A DNA stretch of 64,000 nucleotides, taken from positions 26,850 through 90,849 of the forward strand of contig DASZPH010000055.1 of assembly GCA_035550375.1 (NCBI GenBank). The letters are read 5' to 3'. This DNA is from DASSFG01 sp035550375. GTDB taxonomy: Bacteria; Planctomycetota; Planctomycetia; Pirellulales; JAICIG01. Under the pieces are notes generated by a model. It ran no database searches, was not told where the DNA came from, and worked only from the letters and a program-made list of their open reading frames with translations. Of this stretch, positions 7,501-16,298 are shown one piece after another (the stretch's first letter is position 1; every line of letters begins with the position of its first letter). The translations under genes were made by a program, and so were the position numbers.

Positions 7501-8301
7501 TTACAGGTAAAAAATGAGCCGGCGCTGCAGCCGCACCAGCATGAGCGAGGCAAGACCGAAGGCCAGGGCCGTGATCACGGTTACGGCAATCCAGGCCCGG
7601 GCCGTCGGGAAGTTGCCGTTCAGCACGGGCTGGCGAATCAGGTCGAGCAGGATGGCCGCCGGGTTGTAGTCCACCAGGCAGCCCAGTCCACGTTCCTTCA
7701 GTTGCTCCGGCGGAATGAAGATCGGCGTGGCGTAGAACATGATTTGAAGTCCGATCTCGAGCAGGTGCTTCATGTCGGAGAATCGCACATGAGCGAAGCC
7801 GGCAATCACCGCCAGCGACCAGCCCAGCACGACGAAGATCGCCAGGCCGGGGATCAGGGCGGTGAGCGCCGGCAAGTTGCCAAACCCATTGCACCACCAG
7901 GTGAGCACCAAGACGACGATGAGAGCAAGCCCGAAGTGAAAGGCCGCGCCCAGGACGGTGCGAAGCGGATAGATGGCCAGGGGCGCGGGGTACTGGCGAA
8001 TGTATGACTCGCCGTTGTAGAAGCTCTCGCAGCCTTGGGTGATCGTGGTCGAAAGGTATCCCCAGGTCGTCAGGCCCGACAGCAGGAAGGGGCCATAGCT
8101 TTCGAGGGGGTAGTTGAAGAATTTATGAAAGACGATGCAGATGATCGTCGTCATGGCGATGGGATGCAAGAGGGACCAGCCCAGACCCAGCACCGATCGC
8201 CGGTACCGCGTGCGCAGGTCCTTTCTCACCAGCGACAGCCAGAAATAGCGACAGCGCCAGATCTCGGCGGTGTATCCGAACGCGGCTTGAGTTGATGTCA
8301 T
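7501..8301 (-). CDS. Polysaccharide ABC exporter, permease subunit (Wzm-like)
   Basis: A protein of 266 residues of the ABC-2 permease family, with about six hydrophobic segments. The N-terminal cytoplasmic part WLSLVRKDLRTRYRRSVLG and the following LGWSLLHPIAMTTI are characteristic of Wzm/KpsM/TagG permeases. It should form the channel half of the exporter whose ATPase is at 4239-4997. It follows the glycosyltransferase gene by 49 bases and precedes the tandem glycosyltransferase by 12, so the cluster appears to be one operon. Confidence 0.93.
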   Translation of the reverse strand: MTSTQAAFGYTAEIWRCRYFWLSLVRKDLRTRYRRSVLGLGWSLLHPIAMTTIICIVFHKFFNYPLESYGPFLLSGLTTWGYLSTTITQGCESFYNGESYIRQYPAPLAIYPLRTVLGAAFHFGLALIVVLVLTWWCNGFGNLPALTALIPGLAIFVVLGWSLAVIAGFAHVRFSDMKHLLEIGLQIMFYATPIFIPPEQLKERGLGCLVDYNPAAILLDLIRQPVLNGNFPTARAWIAVTVITALAFGLASLMLVRLQRRLIFYL

Positions 8302-8350
8302 GTTGCCCGGTATCCGTTCAATCGTGATTCAGCTATTTGCCCTTGCCGCG

Positions 8351-9835
8351 TTAGGCCGCCTTGCGGCTCCGCTGCGGCTTGCCTTCGGCGGACGGCAGAG
8401 TGAGAACCGCGGGCGCCGCGACGAGATCTAAGGCGTCCGACAAGCGGGCCCAAACTCGCTCGGTGCTGGCCAACTCGTGCATCCGCTCGCGGCCGCAGGC
8501 GGCCATGGCGCGGTAGCGCGCCGCGTCGCTTTGCGCCACCCGATAGCTCGTCTGAAACTGCGCGGCCAGGTCGCGCATGTCGATCTGCTGCCAGGTGGTG
8601 GTTTGCCGCTTGTCAGGGTCCCATTGCCAATGCGTCGGCACGGGGCGCGAGGGGAGGACGAACGCCAGCTCGTCGTCGACGTATTCCGCCATCGCCGTGT
8701 GGGCGGGCGCGATCGCCGGCCGGCCCGAGGCCAGCGCGTCCTGAAGGGGCAGACAGGCCCCCTCGGCGTGCGAGGCATTCACGTAGTAGGTGCTGGCCCG
8801 CGCCAGCTCGAACATCTGCTCGTCCGGCAGATAGGCGGCGATCACGGCCAGCCTGGCACGGTGACGCACTTGCAGTTGTTGATAAAAGGCGAACAGCCTG
8901 TGAAGCCCCTCCTGGCGCATCCCCTGGCTTACCGCCAGCTTGATCACCAGGGTGGCGTCTGCCCGGTCGCCCAGGGCCCGCAGGAAAGCGTCGATGATGC
9001 CGCGCCAGTTCTTACGGGTGTCGAAAGGGTTGAGAATGCACGTGTAGACGATTCCCGACAGCTCCAGCCGGTCGCTCGGCCGAAAAGGAACGGGAAAGAT
9101 CTCCTCGAGAGTGGGCGGGCGCGGAGGGGGCTCTCTGCCGATCACGGCATGGCTGGAAGCGGCCAACCGCCGGTGCAAGGCCGCGGGCAGAAGGGGCCGC
9201 ACGCCTTTTCGGTAGACCCTGCGGCCCTGTTCACGGATCGAACGGGCCGCTTCCGCCGACCTCTGGCGAACGATCTCGCCCAGCGGCCGACCACCCTGGG
9301 GCAAGACGTAACACGGGCAGTCGAGCGCCGCCTGCTGGTCGCGCTCCCAGGGGGGGATCGCAAAGTATTCGTCGTCGATCGGCACCGGAACCACTTCGAC
9401 CGGCGTCTGCACCTCGGCGCGAGAAAACGAATCGCGAGTGAACTCGCAGGCGGTCAAGATCAGGTCGAGCTTCTCGGCCATCGTCACCCAGTTGTTGCGC
9501 GGATCGCCCGCCACGTCGTAGTCGGGAATGTTGGGAAACTCCCAGAAGGGAAAGGCCACGTTGGCCGCCCCGTCGACGGTCCTCATGTACTGCAGCGGCA
9601 AGAAGCCCAGGTGCACGGCATCCTGCCCGCTTTGTCGGGCCGCTTGCACGGCCTCGTGAATTCCTTCCGGCGACTGCGACACTTCGGCCACCGTCGCCCA
9701 ACGATCGAGCAAAGGGAGGAACGATCGCAGCACGAAATAGTACGAATAACAGTCGTCACCCGTGCGGCTGGCGACTTCGCGCGGCCTGAGCGGCGAGGTG
9801 GTGAACAGAGCGCGGGTCATGTGCGGTTCGCTCAT
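8351..9835 (-). CDS. Glycosyltransferase, GT4-like
   Basis: A protein of 494 residues. The first half contains a Rossmann-type acceptor domain (FPFWEFPNIPDYDV, ILTACEFTRDSFSRA, PVEVVPVPID). A basic insertion follows (about 210-265), then a donor domain with YTCILNPFDTRKN and ASHAEGACLPLQDALASGRPAIAP, the GT4 E-x7-E type region. The chosen ATG at 9835 overlaps the stop codon of the upstream coiled-coil gene by four bases (ATGA), indicating translational coupling. The motif string around FEFP/TACEFT is common among large GT4 enzymes of envelope glycans. The substrate is unknown. Confidence 0.82.
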   Translation of the reverse strand: MSEPHMTRALFTTSPLRPREVASRTGDDCYSYYFVLRSFLPLLDRWATVAEVSQSPEGIHEAVQAARQSGQDAVHLGFLPLQYMRTVDGAANVAFPFWEFPNIPDYDVAGDPRNNWVTMAEKLDLILTACEFTRDSFSRAEVQTPVEVVPVPIDDEYFAIPPWERDQQAALDCPCYVLPQGGRPLGEIVRQRSAEAARSIREQGRRVYRKGVRPLLPAALHRRLAASSHAVIGREPPPRPPTLEEIFPVPFRPSDRLELSGIVYTCILNPFDTRKNWRGIIDAFLRALGDRADATLVIKLAVSQGMRQEGLHRLFAFYQQLQVRHRARLAVIAAYLPDEQMFELARASTYYVNASHAEGACLPLQDALASGRPAIAPAHTAMAEYVDDELAFVLPSRPVPTHWQWDPDKRQTTTWQQIDMRDLAAQFQTSYRVAQSDAARYRAMAACGRERMHELASTERVWARLSDALDLVAAPAVLTLPSAEGKPQRSRKAA

Positions 9836-10257
9836 CCAGCTTTCTCCAGTTGGGCCAGGGCGGTGGTGGCGGCCAGCGTCTCCTCGGAAGCGAGACAGAC
9901 GAGACCGCGCCCGGGCTCGTCCTCGTCGAGAGTCTCCTGGTCCAAAATCCGGTTCACGTGGTCTTCCAGCGACGCCAGCCGCCGGGCGAGCGCCACGTGG
10001 TCCCAATGGAACCCCTCCTGTCGGTCGAGACGTGCCGTCAGTTTCGCGTCCAGCGCGTGCAGGGCTTTCGTCAACTCGGCGAACTGCGTGATCTCGTCGG
10101 CGTATCGCTCCGATATCCGCCGCGCCAGACGCCGCTCAATCCGACGGGCAACGGCTTTGCACCACCGGACCGGCGGGCGCACGATCGCTTGAATCAATCG
10201 ATTGATCATCGACGACAATCCGCTAAGGCAGTGTTGCTCCAGCCAACCCCAAGTCAT
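9832..10257 (-). CDS. Small coiled-coil protein of polysaccharide operon
   Basis: A protein of 141 residues with no recognised family. A basic amphipathic region (VRWCKAVARRIERRLARRI) is followed by heptad-patterned sequence (ELTKALHALDAKLTARLDRQ, then ARRLASLEDHVNRILDQE), consistent with a coiled coil. It is translationally coupled to the next glycosyltransferase through an ATGA overlap and starts 15 bases after the previous one. The start at 10257 has GGAG eight bases upstream; an internal ATG at residue 17 is possible. Its architecture resembles the other coiled-coil protein of the operon (3804-4211), although the sequences are not obviously alignable. Confidence 0.68.
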   Translation of the reverse strand: MTWGWLEQHCLSGLSSMINRLIQAIVRPPVRWCKAVARRIERRLARRISERYADEITQFAELTKALHALDAKLTARLDRQEGFHWDHVALARRLASLEDHVNRILDQETLDEDEPGRGLVCLASEETLAATTALAQLEKAG

Positions 10258-10272
10258 CAGGTAGTCTCCGCA

Positions 10273-11577
10273 TCAGGCGGCCTCCGCGCCGCAGCAAGTC
10301 TCTTGCACCAGGGCCTCGGTCAGCTTCTCGGCCATGAGGGCCATGCGATATACATCATCGAAGGCTGCGGATGTATCCGCCCAATCTGCCGCCGGCCTGC
10401 GATCGGCCGCGCGGGCAAGCGCCGCTTCGACCCGCGGCAGCAGCACCTCGCGCCGAAAATCGCGCCACACCACGGCGCTGGCCCTTCGTCCGATCGGCTT
10501 GAGGTCGAGGCGGCCTTCGAGCACGGCGGTCATAACGTCGGCAAACGCCTCTGCCGTTCGGGCCGCCTTCAAACAGTGAACGCGGTCGACGAACCACTCG
10601 CCCACGCCGCAGCTTTCGCTCATCACCATCACCGTTCCGTAGGCGGCTGCTTCTACGGGAGCGCAGCCAAACGGCTCGCGCGCCCAGGTCGGAAAGGCGA
10701 ACAGGTCGTACTCGTGCCGAGCGTAACGGGCGATCAGGTCTTCTTGCGGACAGGCTCCCTTGAATTTCACCAGGTCTTCCACGCCGTGCTCGCGCGGCAG
10801 CGGGGCCACCGAGAGATCGCCCACCTTGCCGTAAAGGTCGATGCGAAAGTTTTCGTGCCCGCGGGCACGAACCAGGGCCGCCGCTTCGATCAGCAGGTGA
10901 ATCCCCTTGTGCCGGCCCATCTGGCCGGCCGAGACCACGCGCAGCAACTCGCCGGGCCTGTAAAACCGCGACCGGACCGGCGGCCGCTCGCCGAGAACCC
11001 AGTTGGGTAGAAGCTCGACGTGGCCCTTCAGCTTCACGCCCCCGGCCTCGATTTCCTTCACCACTCTGTCGCTCACCGCCAGGTAGGAGCCGCTCAGGTA
11101 TTGTCCCAGGGCGGCCGCGAGCGCCGGCAACTCTTCGTCTCGCAAGCAGCACAGGAGTCGCGGCGCGCAGTCTTCCAGGTGCCAGAGCCACGGGACGTTC
11201 AGGTATTCCAGGCCGCCGACGAGACCCAGCCCGCCGGTTCCCAGCAGGTTCCAGAGATAGACGACCTCGGGTTGAAAACGCTGCAAGTTATCCAGCAGAA
11301 CGTGGACGTTGTGGGCGTTGGCCACCGCCGCTCGCCCGGCACTCGTCTTCCGCGTCACGGGCTGGCCATGCAAGACGCTGAAGGGGTCGTAGCAGTTCGC
11401 CAGCGCCAACTCGCGGACGACGTGCTCCTGCGGGCGGCAAGGAGTGCGCGGAGTGGTCGTCAACACACGCACGTCATGCCCACGATCGAGTAGCCCGTCG
11501 ACCATCTGAGCGCAGCAGAGCTCGTAACCGCCGATGAAGTCGGGTGGGTAGAGATTGCTGACGACGAGAATCTTCAT
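10273..11577 (-). CDS. Glycosyltransferase family 4
   Basis: A protein of 434 residues with a typical GT-B arrangement. The N-terminus MKILVVSNLYPPDFIGGYEL with the following CAQMVDGLLDRGHDV is the classic GT4 acceptor-domain start. VVSAGQMGRHKGIHLLIEAA opens the donor domain, and FPTWAREPFGCAPVEAAAYG carries the donor-binding E-x7-E-like segment. The start ATG at 11577 overlaps the upstream stop by four bases. Cytoplasmic, probably acting on an undecaprenyl-linked glycan; sugar specificity cannot be read from the sequence. Confidence 0.9.
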   Translation of the reverse strand: MKILVVSNLYPPDFIGGYELCCAQMVDGLLDRGHDVRVLTTTPRTPCRPQEHVVRELALANCYDPFSVLHGQPVTRKTSAGRAAVANAHNVHVLLDNLQRFQPEVVYLWNLLGTGGLGLVGGLEYLNVPWLWHLEDCAPRLLCCLRDEELPALAAALGQYLSGSYLAVSDRVVKEIEAGGVKLKGHVELLPNWVLGERPPVRSRFYRPGELLRVVSAGQMGRHKGIHLLIEAAALVRARGHENFRIDLYGKVGDLSVAPLPREHGVEDLVKFKGACPQEDLIARYARHEYDLFAFPTWAREPFGCAPVEAAAYGTVMVMSESCGVGEWFVDRVHCLKAARTAEAFADVMTAVLEGRLDLKPIGRRASAVVWRDFRREVLLPRVEAALARAADRRPAADWADTSAAFDDVYRMALMAEKLTEALVQETCCGAEAA

Positions 11578-12233
11578 GCGGCGGCCCTCCGCACCCGGTC
11601 AACGAGCCCGCGGTAGGTGCCGTAAAGAGTGTTTCCCGCCGCAGCGTACTCGTCGTCGGTGGGCATGGCCGTTCCCAGGCTCTCCGCATCGAGACAGTGG
11701 TTTTGAGGCCACGCTGCCGGAACGCCGATCCGGCGAACGTCGATGCCCAGAGTCGCCAGCTCTACCCGCTTGGCGCTCACCAGGCTGTTTGCCACGGCCA
11801 CGTCGTGGCAGACCACGACGTCGGCCAGTTCGCGCAATGCCAGTTCGGTGCTTAGCCAGTACCCTTCCACGCCCCACTCCGTCATGCAAATCGGCTTGCG
11901 CGCCTGCCTGGCGATCAACAGTCCCACTTCGCACGAGCGGCTGAAACCGTCGTGCAGATGGACCAGGTCGGCGGCGGACAGGGCCGCCGGCAAAGCCCAG
12001 GAGACGCGATCCCAGAAGGTGCGAGGCGAACCCGCCACCGGCAACACGACCCGCTCGACCCCCGCGCCGAGAGCACGGCAGCCCGGATTACGGCCGCACG
12101 AGATCACGTCGATCGACCAGGCGTGGCGCGATGCGAGAACGACGTGCCTGGCCAGCCGCACGAGGTGATCTTGCGCGCGCGTCGACGCGGTCGCATCGTC
12201 GCTGTCCAGAAGGCCCAGCCAGGCAATTTTCAT
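11574..12233 (-). CDS. Half-length glycosyltransferase-like protein
   Basis: A protein of 219 residues resembling only the N-terminal Rossmann domain of GT-B glycosyltransferases (MKIAWLGLLDSDDA, then ADLVHLHDGFSRSCEVGLLI, VVCHDVAVANSLV). No donor-binding C-terminal domain follows. The frame stops and the next gene, itself a complete GT4, begins at an ATGA overlap. It could be a partner subunit of a two-protein glycosyltransferase, or a truncated gene kept in frame by coupling. Start 12233 was chosen for the MKIAWLG opening; the frame stays open upstream without a better start. Confidence 0.68.
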   Translation of the reverse strand: MKIAWLGLLDSDDATASTRAQDHLVRLARHVVLASRHAWSIDVISCGRNPGCRALGAGVERVVLPVAGSPRTFWDRVSWALPAALSAADLVHLHDGFSRSCEVGLLIARQARKPICMTEWGVEGYWLSTELALRELADVVVCHDVAVANSLVSAKRVELATLGIDVRRIGVPAAWPQNHCLDAESLGTAMPTDDEYAAAGNTLYGTYRGLVDRVRRAAA

Positions 12234-12253
12234 TGATCGTTCCGACTCGTCTA

Positions 12254-13249
12254 TCACGCGGCCAGCCGCTGTCGCGGACCGGCATGATCGTGGCCGAGCA
12301 GGGCCAGGTCGGCGTCGACCATCATCGTGACCAGGCGACGAAAGCCGACGTCGGGCGTCCAGCCGAGCATGCGCCGCGCCTTGGAGGCGTCTGAAAGGAG
12401 CAAGTCGACTTCCGCCGGGCGATGGAATTTCGGGTCGATCACCACGTAATCCCGCCATTTGAGACCGACGTGCTCGAAGGCGACCGTGACGAACTCTTCG
12501 ACGCTGTGGGTCTCGCCTGTGCCGATCACGTAGTCGTCGGCCTTGGGTTGCTGCAACATCAGCCACATGGCCCGCACGTAGTCGCCGGCAAAACCCCAGT
12601 CGCGGCGCGCCTCCAGATTGCCCAGGCGCAGCTCGTTAGCCAGGCCGAGCTTGATCTTGGCCACCGCGTGCGTGATCTTGCGCGTGACGAACTCCAGACC
12701 GCGCCGCGGCGACTCGTGGTTGAACAAGATGCCCGAGCAGGCAAACATGCCGTAACTCTCGCGATAGTTCATCGTGATGTAGTGGCCGTATACCTTGGCA
12801 ACGCCGTAGGGGCTGCGCGGGTGGAAGGGGGTGGTTTCGCGCTGCGGCGTCTCGTGAACCTTGCCGAACATCTCGCTCGAGCTGGCCTGGTAGAAGCGAA
12901 TCTTGGGATCGACCAGCCGGATGGCGTCGAGCAGACGCGTCACACCCAGACCGGTCACTTCGCCGGTCAACTGCGGTTGTTGCCAACTCGTCGGGACGAA
13001 GCTCTGCGCGGCCAGGTTATACACCTCGGTGGGCCGCACTCGCCCTAAAAGCGAGACGAGCGACTGCTGATCGATCAGGTCGCCGGGATGCAGCTCGATC
13101 TGGCCGTCGAGGTGCCTGACGCGTTCGAAGGTCTCGGTGCTCGAGCGACGGAACATGCCGTGCACCTGATAGCCCTTCTCCAACAAGAGCTCTGCAAGAT
13201 AGGAGCCGTCCTGCCCCGTGATGCCGGTGATGAGTGCGATGCCTGCCAT
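12254..13249 (-). CDS. gmd: GDP-mannose 4,6-dehydratase
   Basis: A protein of 331 residues in the short-chain dehydrogenase family. It converts GDP-D-mannose to GDP-4-keto-6-deoxy-D-mannose, precursor of GDP-fucose, GDP-rhamnose or GDP-perosamine. Visible signatures are the NAD(P)-binding GITGQDGSYLAELLLEKGY, the active-site strand QASSSEMFGKVHETPQ, the catalytic YGVAKVYGHYITMNYRESYG, and GILFNHESPRRG. Length fits the family. It is the first gene of the polysaccharide operon, 20 bases before the next gene, and implies a 6-deoxyhexose in the exported glycan. The reductase or aminotransferase that completes the sugar is not in this window. Confidence 0.96.
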   Translation of the reverse strand: MAGIALITGITGQDGSYLAELLLEKGYQVHGMFRRSSTETFERVRHLDGQIELHPGDLIDQQSLVSLLGRVRPTEVYNLAAQSFVPTSWQQPQLTGEVTGLGVTRLLDAIRLVDPKIRFYQASSSEMFGKVHETPQRETTPFHPRSPYGVAKVYGHYITMNYRESYGMFACSGILFNHESPRRGLEFVTRKITHAVAKIKLGLANELRLGNLEARRDWGFAGDYVRAMWLMLQQPKADDYVIGTGETHSVEEFVTVAFEHVGLKWRDYVVIDPKFHRPAEVDLLLSDASKARRMLGWTPDVGFRRLVTMMVDADLALLGHDHAGPRQRLAA

Positions 13250-13570
13250 AGATGTAGCGCCAATTCCCTCGAGACGCGGTTTGTGTAGCCGCTAAGCGTG
13301 GCTACTGTTTCGGCCGCCGACTGCGCAAGACTTGATGATTCTTCGGGTAATTCCTTCGGATGCCGCGTAAACTGCGAAACGCCGCCAAGCGCGCAAACTG
13401 CCCGTTCTCGGTCAGGGAACCGATTCGCCAAGCGGCGATATGCCTACGGGCGGCGGATGTTAGTCGCAGCCTCAAGGGCACGCAATGGCAGTTAATGGCG
13501 GTCGGCATCCTGGCATCCTGGGGGTGGCCGGCAACCAGGAATGGCCAAGGGCCAAAATCCAAGATGCGCG
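13250..13570. other. Non-coding gap, presumed operon promoter region
   Basis: About 320 bases between gmd and a membrane-protein gene, both on the minus strand. It should hold the promoter of the polysaccharide operon, but I could not identify convincing -35/-10 boxes. No supported gene or repeat was seen. Confidence 0.4.
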
Positions 13571-14404
13571 TCACTTCTGACCGCTGCCGGTCCACACGAG
13601 GCGATAGCCGGCTGCACGGGTCAAGAGGAGCACGGCAAGCAACGGCAGAAGGTAGAAGGTGTCGAAAAAGCAAGCGAAACCGAAGTCTCGCGACCACGAT
13701 GGCCAAGAGCCCTCGCGGCGCATGACGTATTGAGTGGTGACGTGCCAAACGACCGTTTGCAGCGAGAGGATGACAACGGCCCAGCCCAGTTGCCGCCAGC
13801 GAAGTTGCGGCAATTGCAAGACGACGCGAAGTGTCAGGAGGTCGACGAGCGCCATCGACCAACTTAGGGCCCCGGGCCAGCCGACGATATTCTCGACGCC
13901 GACGGGCTGCTCCCAACCGACGCCCGCGTCAAGCAGGTGTTTCCACGCCAGCGAGATAGCGGCGGCGCCAAAGACCCACGCGAAGATCCTCCGCAACTCA
14001 AAGTGCTTCGCCACGCGCGACGCGGTTTCCGTCGCGGCCGGTGCGATTCGCAGCCCGCACTCGCGTGCTAAGCACAGGCAAGTGAACGTCAGTAGCGCGT
14101 GCGGCAGATGGTTCCAGGTTAGTTCGCCCTTCCAGACTCCAAGCCGGGGATCGTCCGAATGTAAAGGTCGCGCGACGAGCCAGAACGCCGCCGCAGCGGT
14201 CGGCCAACGGATAAGCCAGGAGGTGGCGCCCAGGGCGGACCAAATGGCAATCAAAACGAGCGGAACCGCGCATCCCGGCAGCATCCATCCCCGCCAGCCG
14301 CCTTCCGTAGGCGGCGCAATCGAAAGCATGAGGACGCCGGCCGCGCACAGCACGGCGGTGATCGTGAGCGAGCGGCGAGCGTGTCGTTCGGAAATGAGCG
14401 TCAT
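13571..14404 (-). CDS. Multispanning membrane protein, unknown
   Basis: A protein of 277 residues with about seven hydrophobic segments (for example ITAVLCAAGVLMLSIAPP near residues 15-32, VPLVLIAIWSALGATSWLI, LGWAVVILSLQTVVWHVTT, and a C-terminal LLPLLAVLLLTRAAG). Short basic loops join them. No enzyme motif was recognised. It is separated from gmd by 320 bases and from the divergent AAA+ gene by about 550 bases, so it is probably transcribed alone. It could be an exosortase-like or lipid-modifying membrane protein, but nothing in the sequence supports a specific function. Confidence 0.65.
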   Translation of the reverse strand: MTLISERHARRSLTITAVLCAAGVLMLSIAPPTEGGWRGWMLPGCAVPLVLIAIWSALGATSWLIRWPTAAAAFWLVARPLHSDDPRLGVWKGELTWNHLPHALLTFTCLCLARECGLRIAPAATETASRVAKHFELRRIFAWVFGAAAISLAWKHLLDAGVGWEQPVGVENIVGWPGALSWSMALVDLLTLRVVLQLPQLRWRQLGWAVVILSLQTVVWHVTTQYVMRREGSWPSWSRDFGFACFFDTFYLLPLLAVLLLTRAAGYRLVWTGSGQK

Positions 14405-14951
14405 CAGCGGCGTTTGCCCGCCGGGGAAGGGGTGCTCTCATCATATTGGTTGCCGCAGCCTCGGTGCAGAACAAAGCGGTTGCAAGCCACTTGCGCCGAG
14501 GCCTCTAAGAACGATCGACGAATGGCAGGGGTTGACGGCCTCGCGGATTGTGGCCGCTGGCCGCACCATACTTTGAGCCACCATCGGCGACAGGCGCCGG
14601 GCGGGTCGGTCAAATCAACAACGCACCTGATGTCCCACTACTGGTGAGATCCAGAAACTGCAGCAAGGTCAGCGCGTCGACTTCGAGATGGGACGAAGCT
14701 GCCGCACCAAGGGCAAGCGCCTGCTGGGGTGACGCGGCGGGAGCCTTCTGAAGAGACGTGGAACAGGCCGCAGTCGATCGAGGAATCGAAGACCTCCGGC
14801 AAAGCTGCGGGAAGGCTGGAGTAGAACCCTCCCTCACTTAGCAGGCCTCCCTCTTCCGGCGGGAAAGGAAACGTAGGAATGGGCCGGTTGTGGCCCGATT
14901 GCAAGGTAGACTTTCGCTGAACCCTTGCTTTCCGTCTTGCACGACCGACCC
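14405..14951. other. Divergent intergenic region
   Basis: About 550 bases between the minus-strand membrane-protein gene and the plus-strand AAA+ gene. Short reading frames occur on both strands but show no protein-like composition or ribosome-binding site. Promoters for both flanking units should lie here. No clear boxes, repeats or RNA genes were seen. Confidence 0.4.
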
Positions 14952-16298
14952 ATGAGCACCGCCGTCGCCCCGGAATCGCCGCTCAATCTGCTGGCCACGA
15001 TACTTTCCGAGGAATCGTTCAAACCGGCCGAACCGGAAACGCTGGTCGACACGGGCCTGAGTGAATCGCTCGTCGAGTCGTTGATCTGCAAGTATCTGTC
15101 GGTGGTGGGCAACGCCAGCGGCCGCGGTATCGCCGACCATCTCGGCCTGCCGATGGGCGTGGTCGAGCCGTTGCTGTGTAAGCTGCGCAACCGCCAGTTC
15201 GCCGCCCACACGGGTTCGGCGCCGCTCAACGACTACAACTACGTGCTCACCGACCAGGGGAGCCAGCGGGCGCAGACTTTTCTCGACGCCTGCGGCTACG
15301 TCGGCCCCGCCCCGGTGCCCTTGGCCGAGTACGTGGTCTCGGTCGAAGCCCAGACGATCCGCGCCGAGTCGCCCAAGCGGGCCCAACTCGAAAAGGCCTT
15401 TCAGGACATCACCGTCGACGCCGCGTTGTTCGAGGCGCTTGGTCCGGCGGTCAATTCGGGCGCGGGGATGTTCTTGTACGGGGCGCCGGGCAACGGAAAG
15501 ACGACGCTCGCCGAGCGGATCACACGCTGCTTCGGACAGCACGTCTGGATCCCGCGCACCCTGATCGAAGACGGCCAGCTCATCAAGCTCTACGACCCGG
15601 CCTATCATCAGGCGGTCGAAGATTCGCCGGGCAGTTTCTTGAAGCAAAACGATTACGACCGCCGCTGGATCAAGGTCCGCCGGCCCACCGTGGTGGTCGG
15701 TGGCGAGTTGACGATGGACGCGCTCGAGATCCGGCACGACCCGCGAGCGAACGTGAGCGAGGCCCCCTTGCAGTTGAAGAGCAATTGCGGCTCGCTGCTG
15801 ATCGACGACTTCGGCCGCCAGCGGATGCCTCCGGACGAGCTGCTAAACCGTTGGATCGTGCCGCTGGAAAAGCGATACGATTTCCTCATGCTCGCCTCGG
15901 GAAAGAAGATTCAAGTCCCCTTCGAGCAGTTGATCCTTTTCTCGACCAACCTCGAGCCGGAAGATCTCGTCGACGAGGCGTTCCTGCGGCGCATTCCCTA
16001 CAAGGTGAACATCGTCGATCCCTCGGAGGACGAGTTTCACCGGCTGTTCGAGTTCTACGCGCCGAAGCTCGGTTTCCGCTACGACCGCGACGGGGTCGAC
16101 TACCTGTTGCGCACGCACTACCAGCCCCACGGACGAGGCCTGAGGCGCTGCCATCCGCGCGACCTGCTGGGACAGATTCGCAACTACTGCATCTATAACG
16201 ACCTGCCGGTCGAGATGTTGCCCGAACATTTCGACCGGGTGGTGAAGAGTTATTTCACCGTAGTGAAGGTGAAGCAGGGCAAGCCGGCCGGAAGATGA
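14952..16298 (+). CDS. AAA+ ATPase with N-terminal winged-helix-like region
   Basis: A protein of 448 residues. Residues about 20-110 look like a winged-helix module (LVESLICKYLSVVGNASGRG, then ADHLGLPMGVVEPLLCKL, a wing, and YVLTDQGSQRAQ). The ATPase domain follows: Walker A GAPGNGKTT at 177-185, Walker B SLLIDDFG near 281-288, sensor-1 Asn in ILFSTNLEPEDLVDEAF, and an Arg-finger-like FLRRIPYK. The nucleotide-binding core is complete, so it should hydrolyse ATP. The ATG at 14952 was preferred to one nine codons upstream. Its stop codon overlaps the start of the tubulin-like gene by four bases, so the two proteins are translationally coupled and probably act together, perhaps with the ATPase remodelling or loading the filament. 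Confidence 0.88.
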   Translation: MSTAVAPESPLNLLATILSEESFKPAEPETLVDTGLSESLVESLICKYLSVVGNASGRGIADHLGLPMGVVEPLLCKLRNRQFAAHTGSAPLNDYNYVLTDQGSQRAQTFLDACGYVGPAPVPLAEYVVSVEAQTIRAESPKRAQLEKAFQDITVDAALFEALGPAVNSGAGMFLYGAPGNGKTTLAERITRCFGQHVWIPRTLIEDGQLIKLYDPAYHQAVEDSPGSFLKQNDYDRRWIKVRRPTVVVGGELTMDALEIRHDPRANVSEAPLQLKSNCGSLLIDDFGRQRMPPDELLNRWIVPLEKRYDFLMLASGKKIQVPFEQLILFSTNLEPEDLVDEAFLRRIPYKVNIVDPSEDEFHRLFEFYAPKLGFRYDRDGVDYLLRTHYQPHGRGLRRCHPRDLLGQIRNYCIYNDLPVEMLPEHFDRVVKSYFTVVKVKQGKPAGR

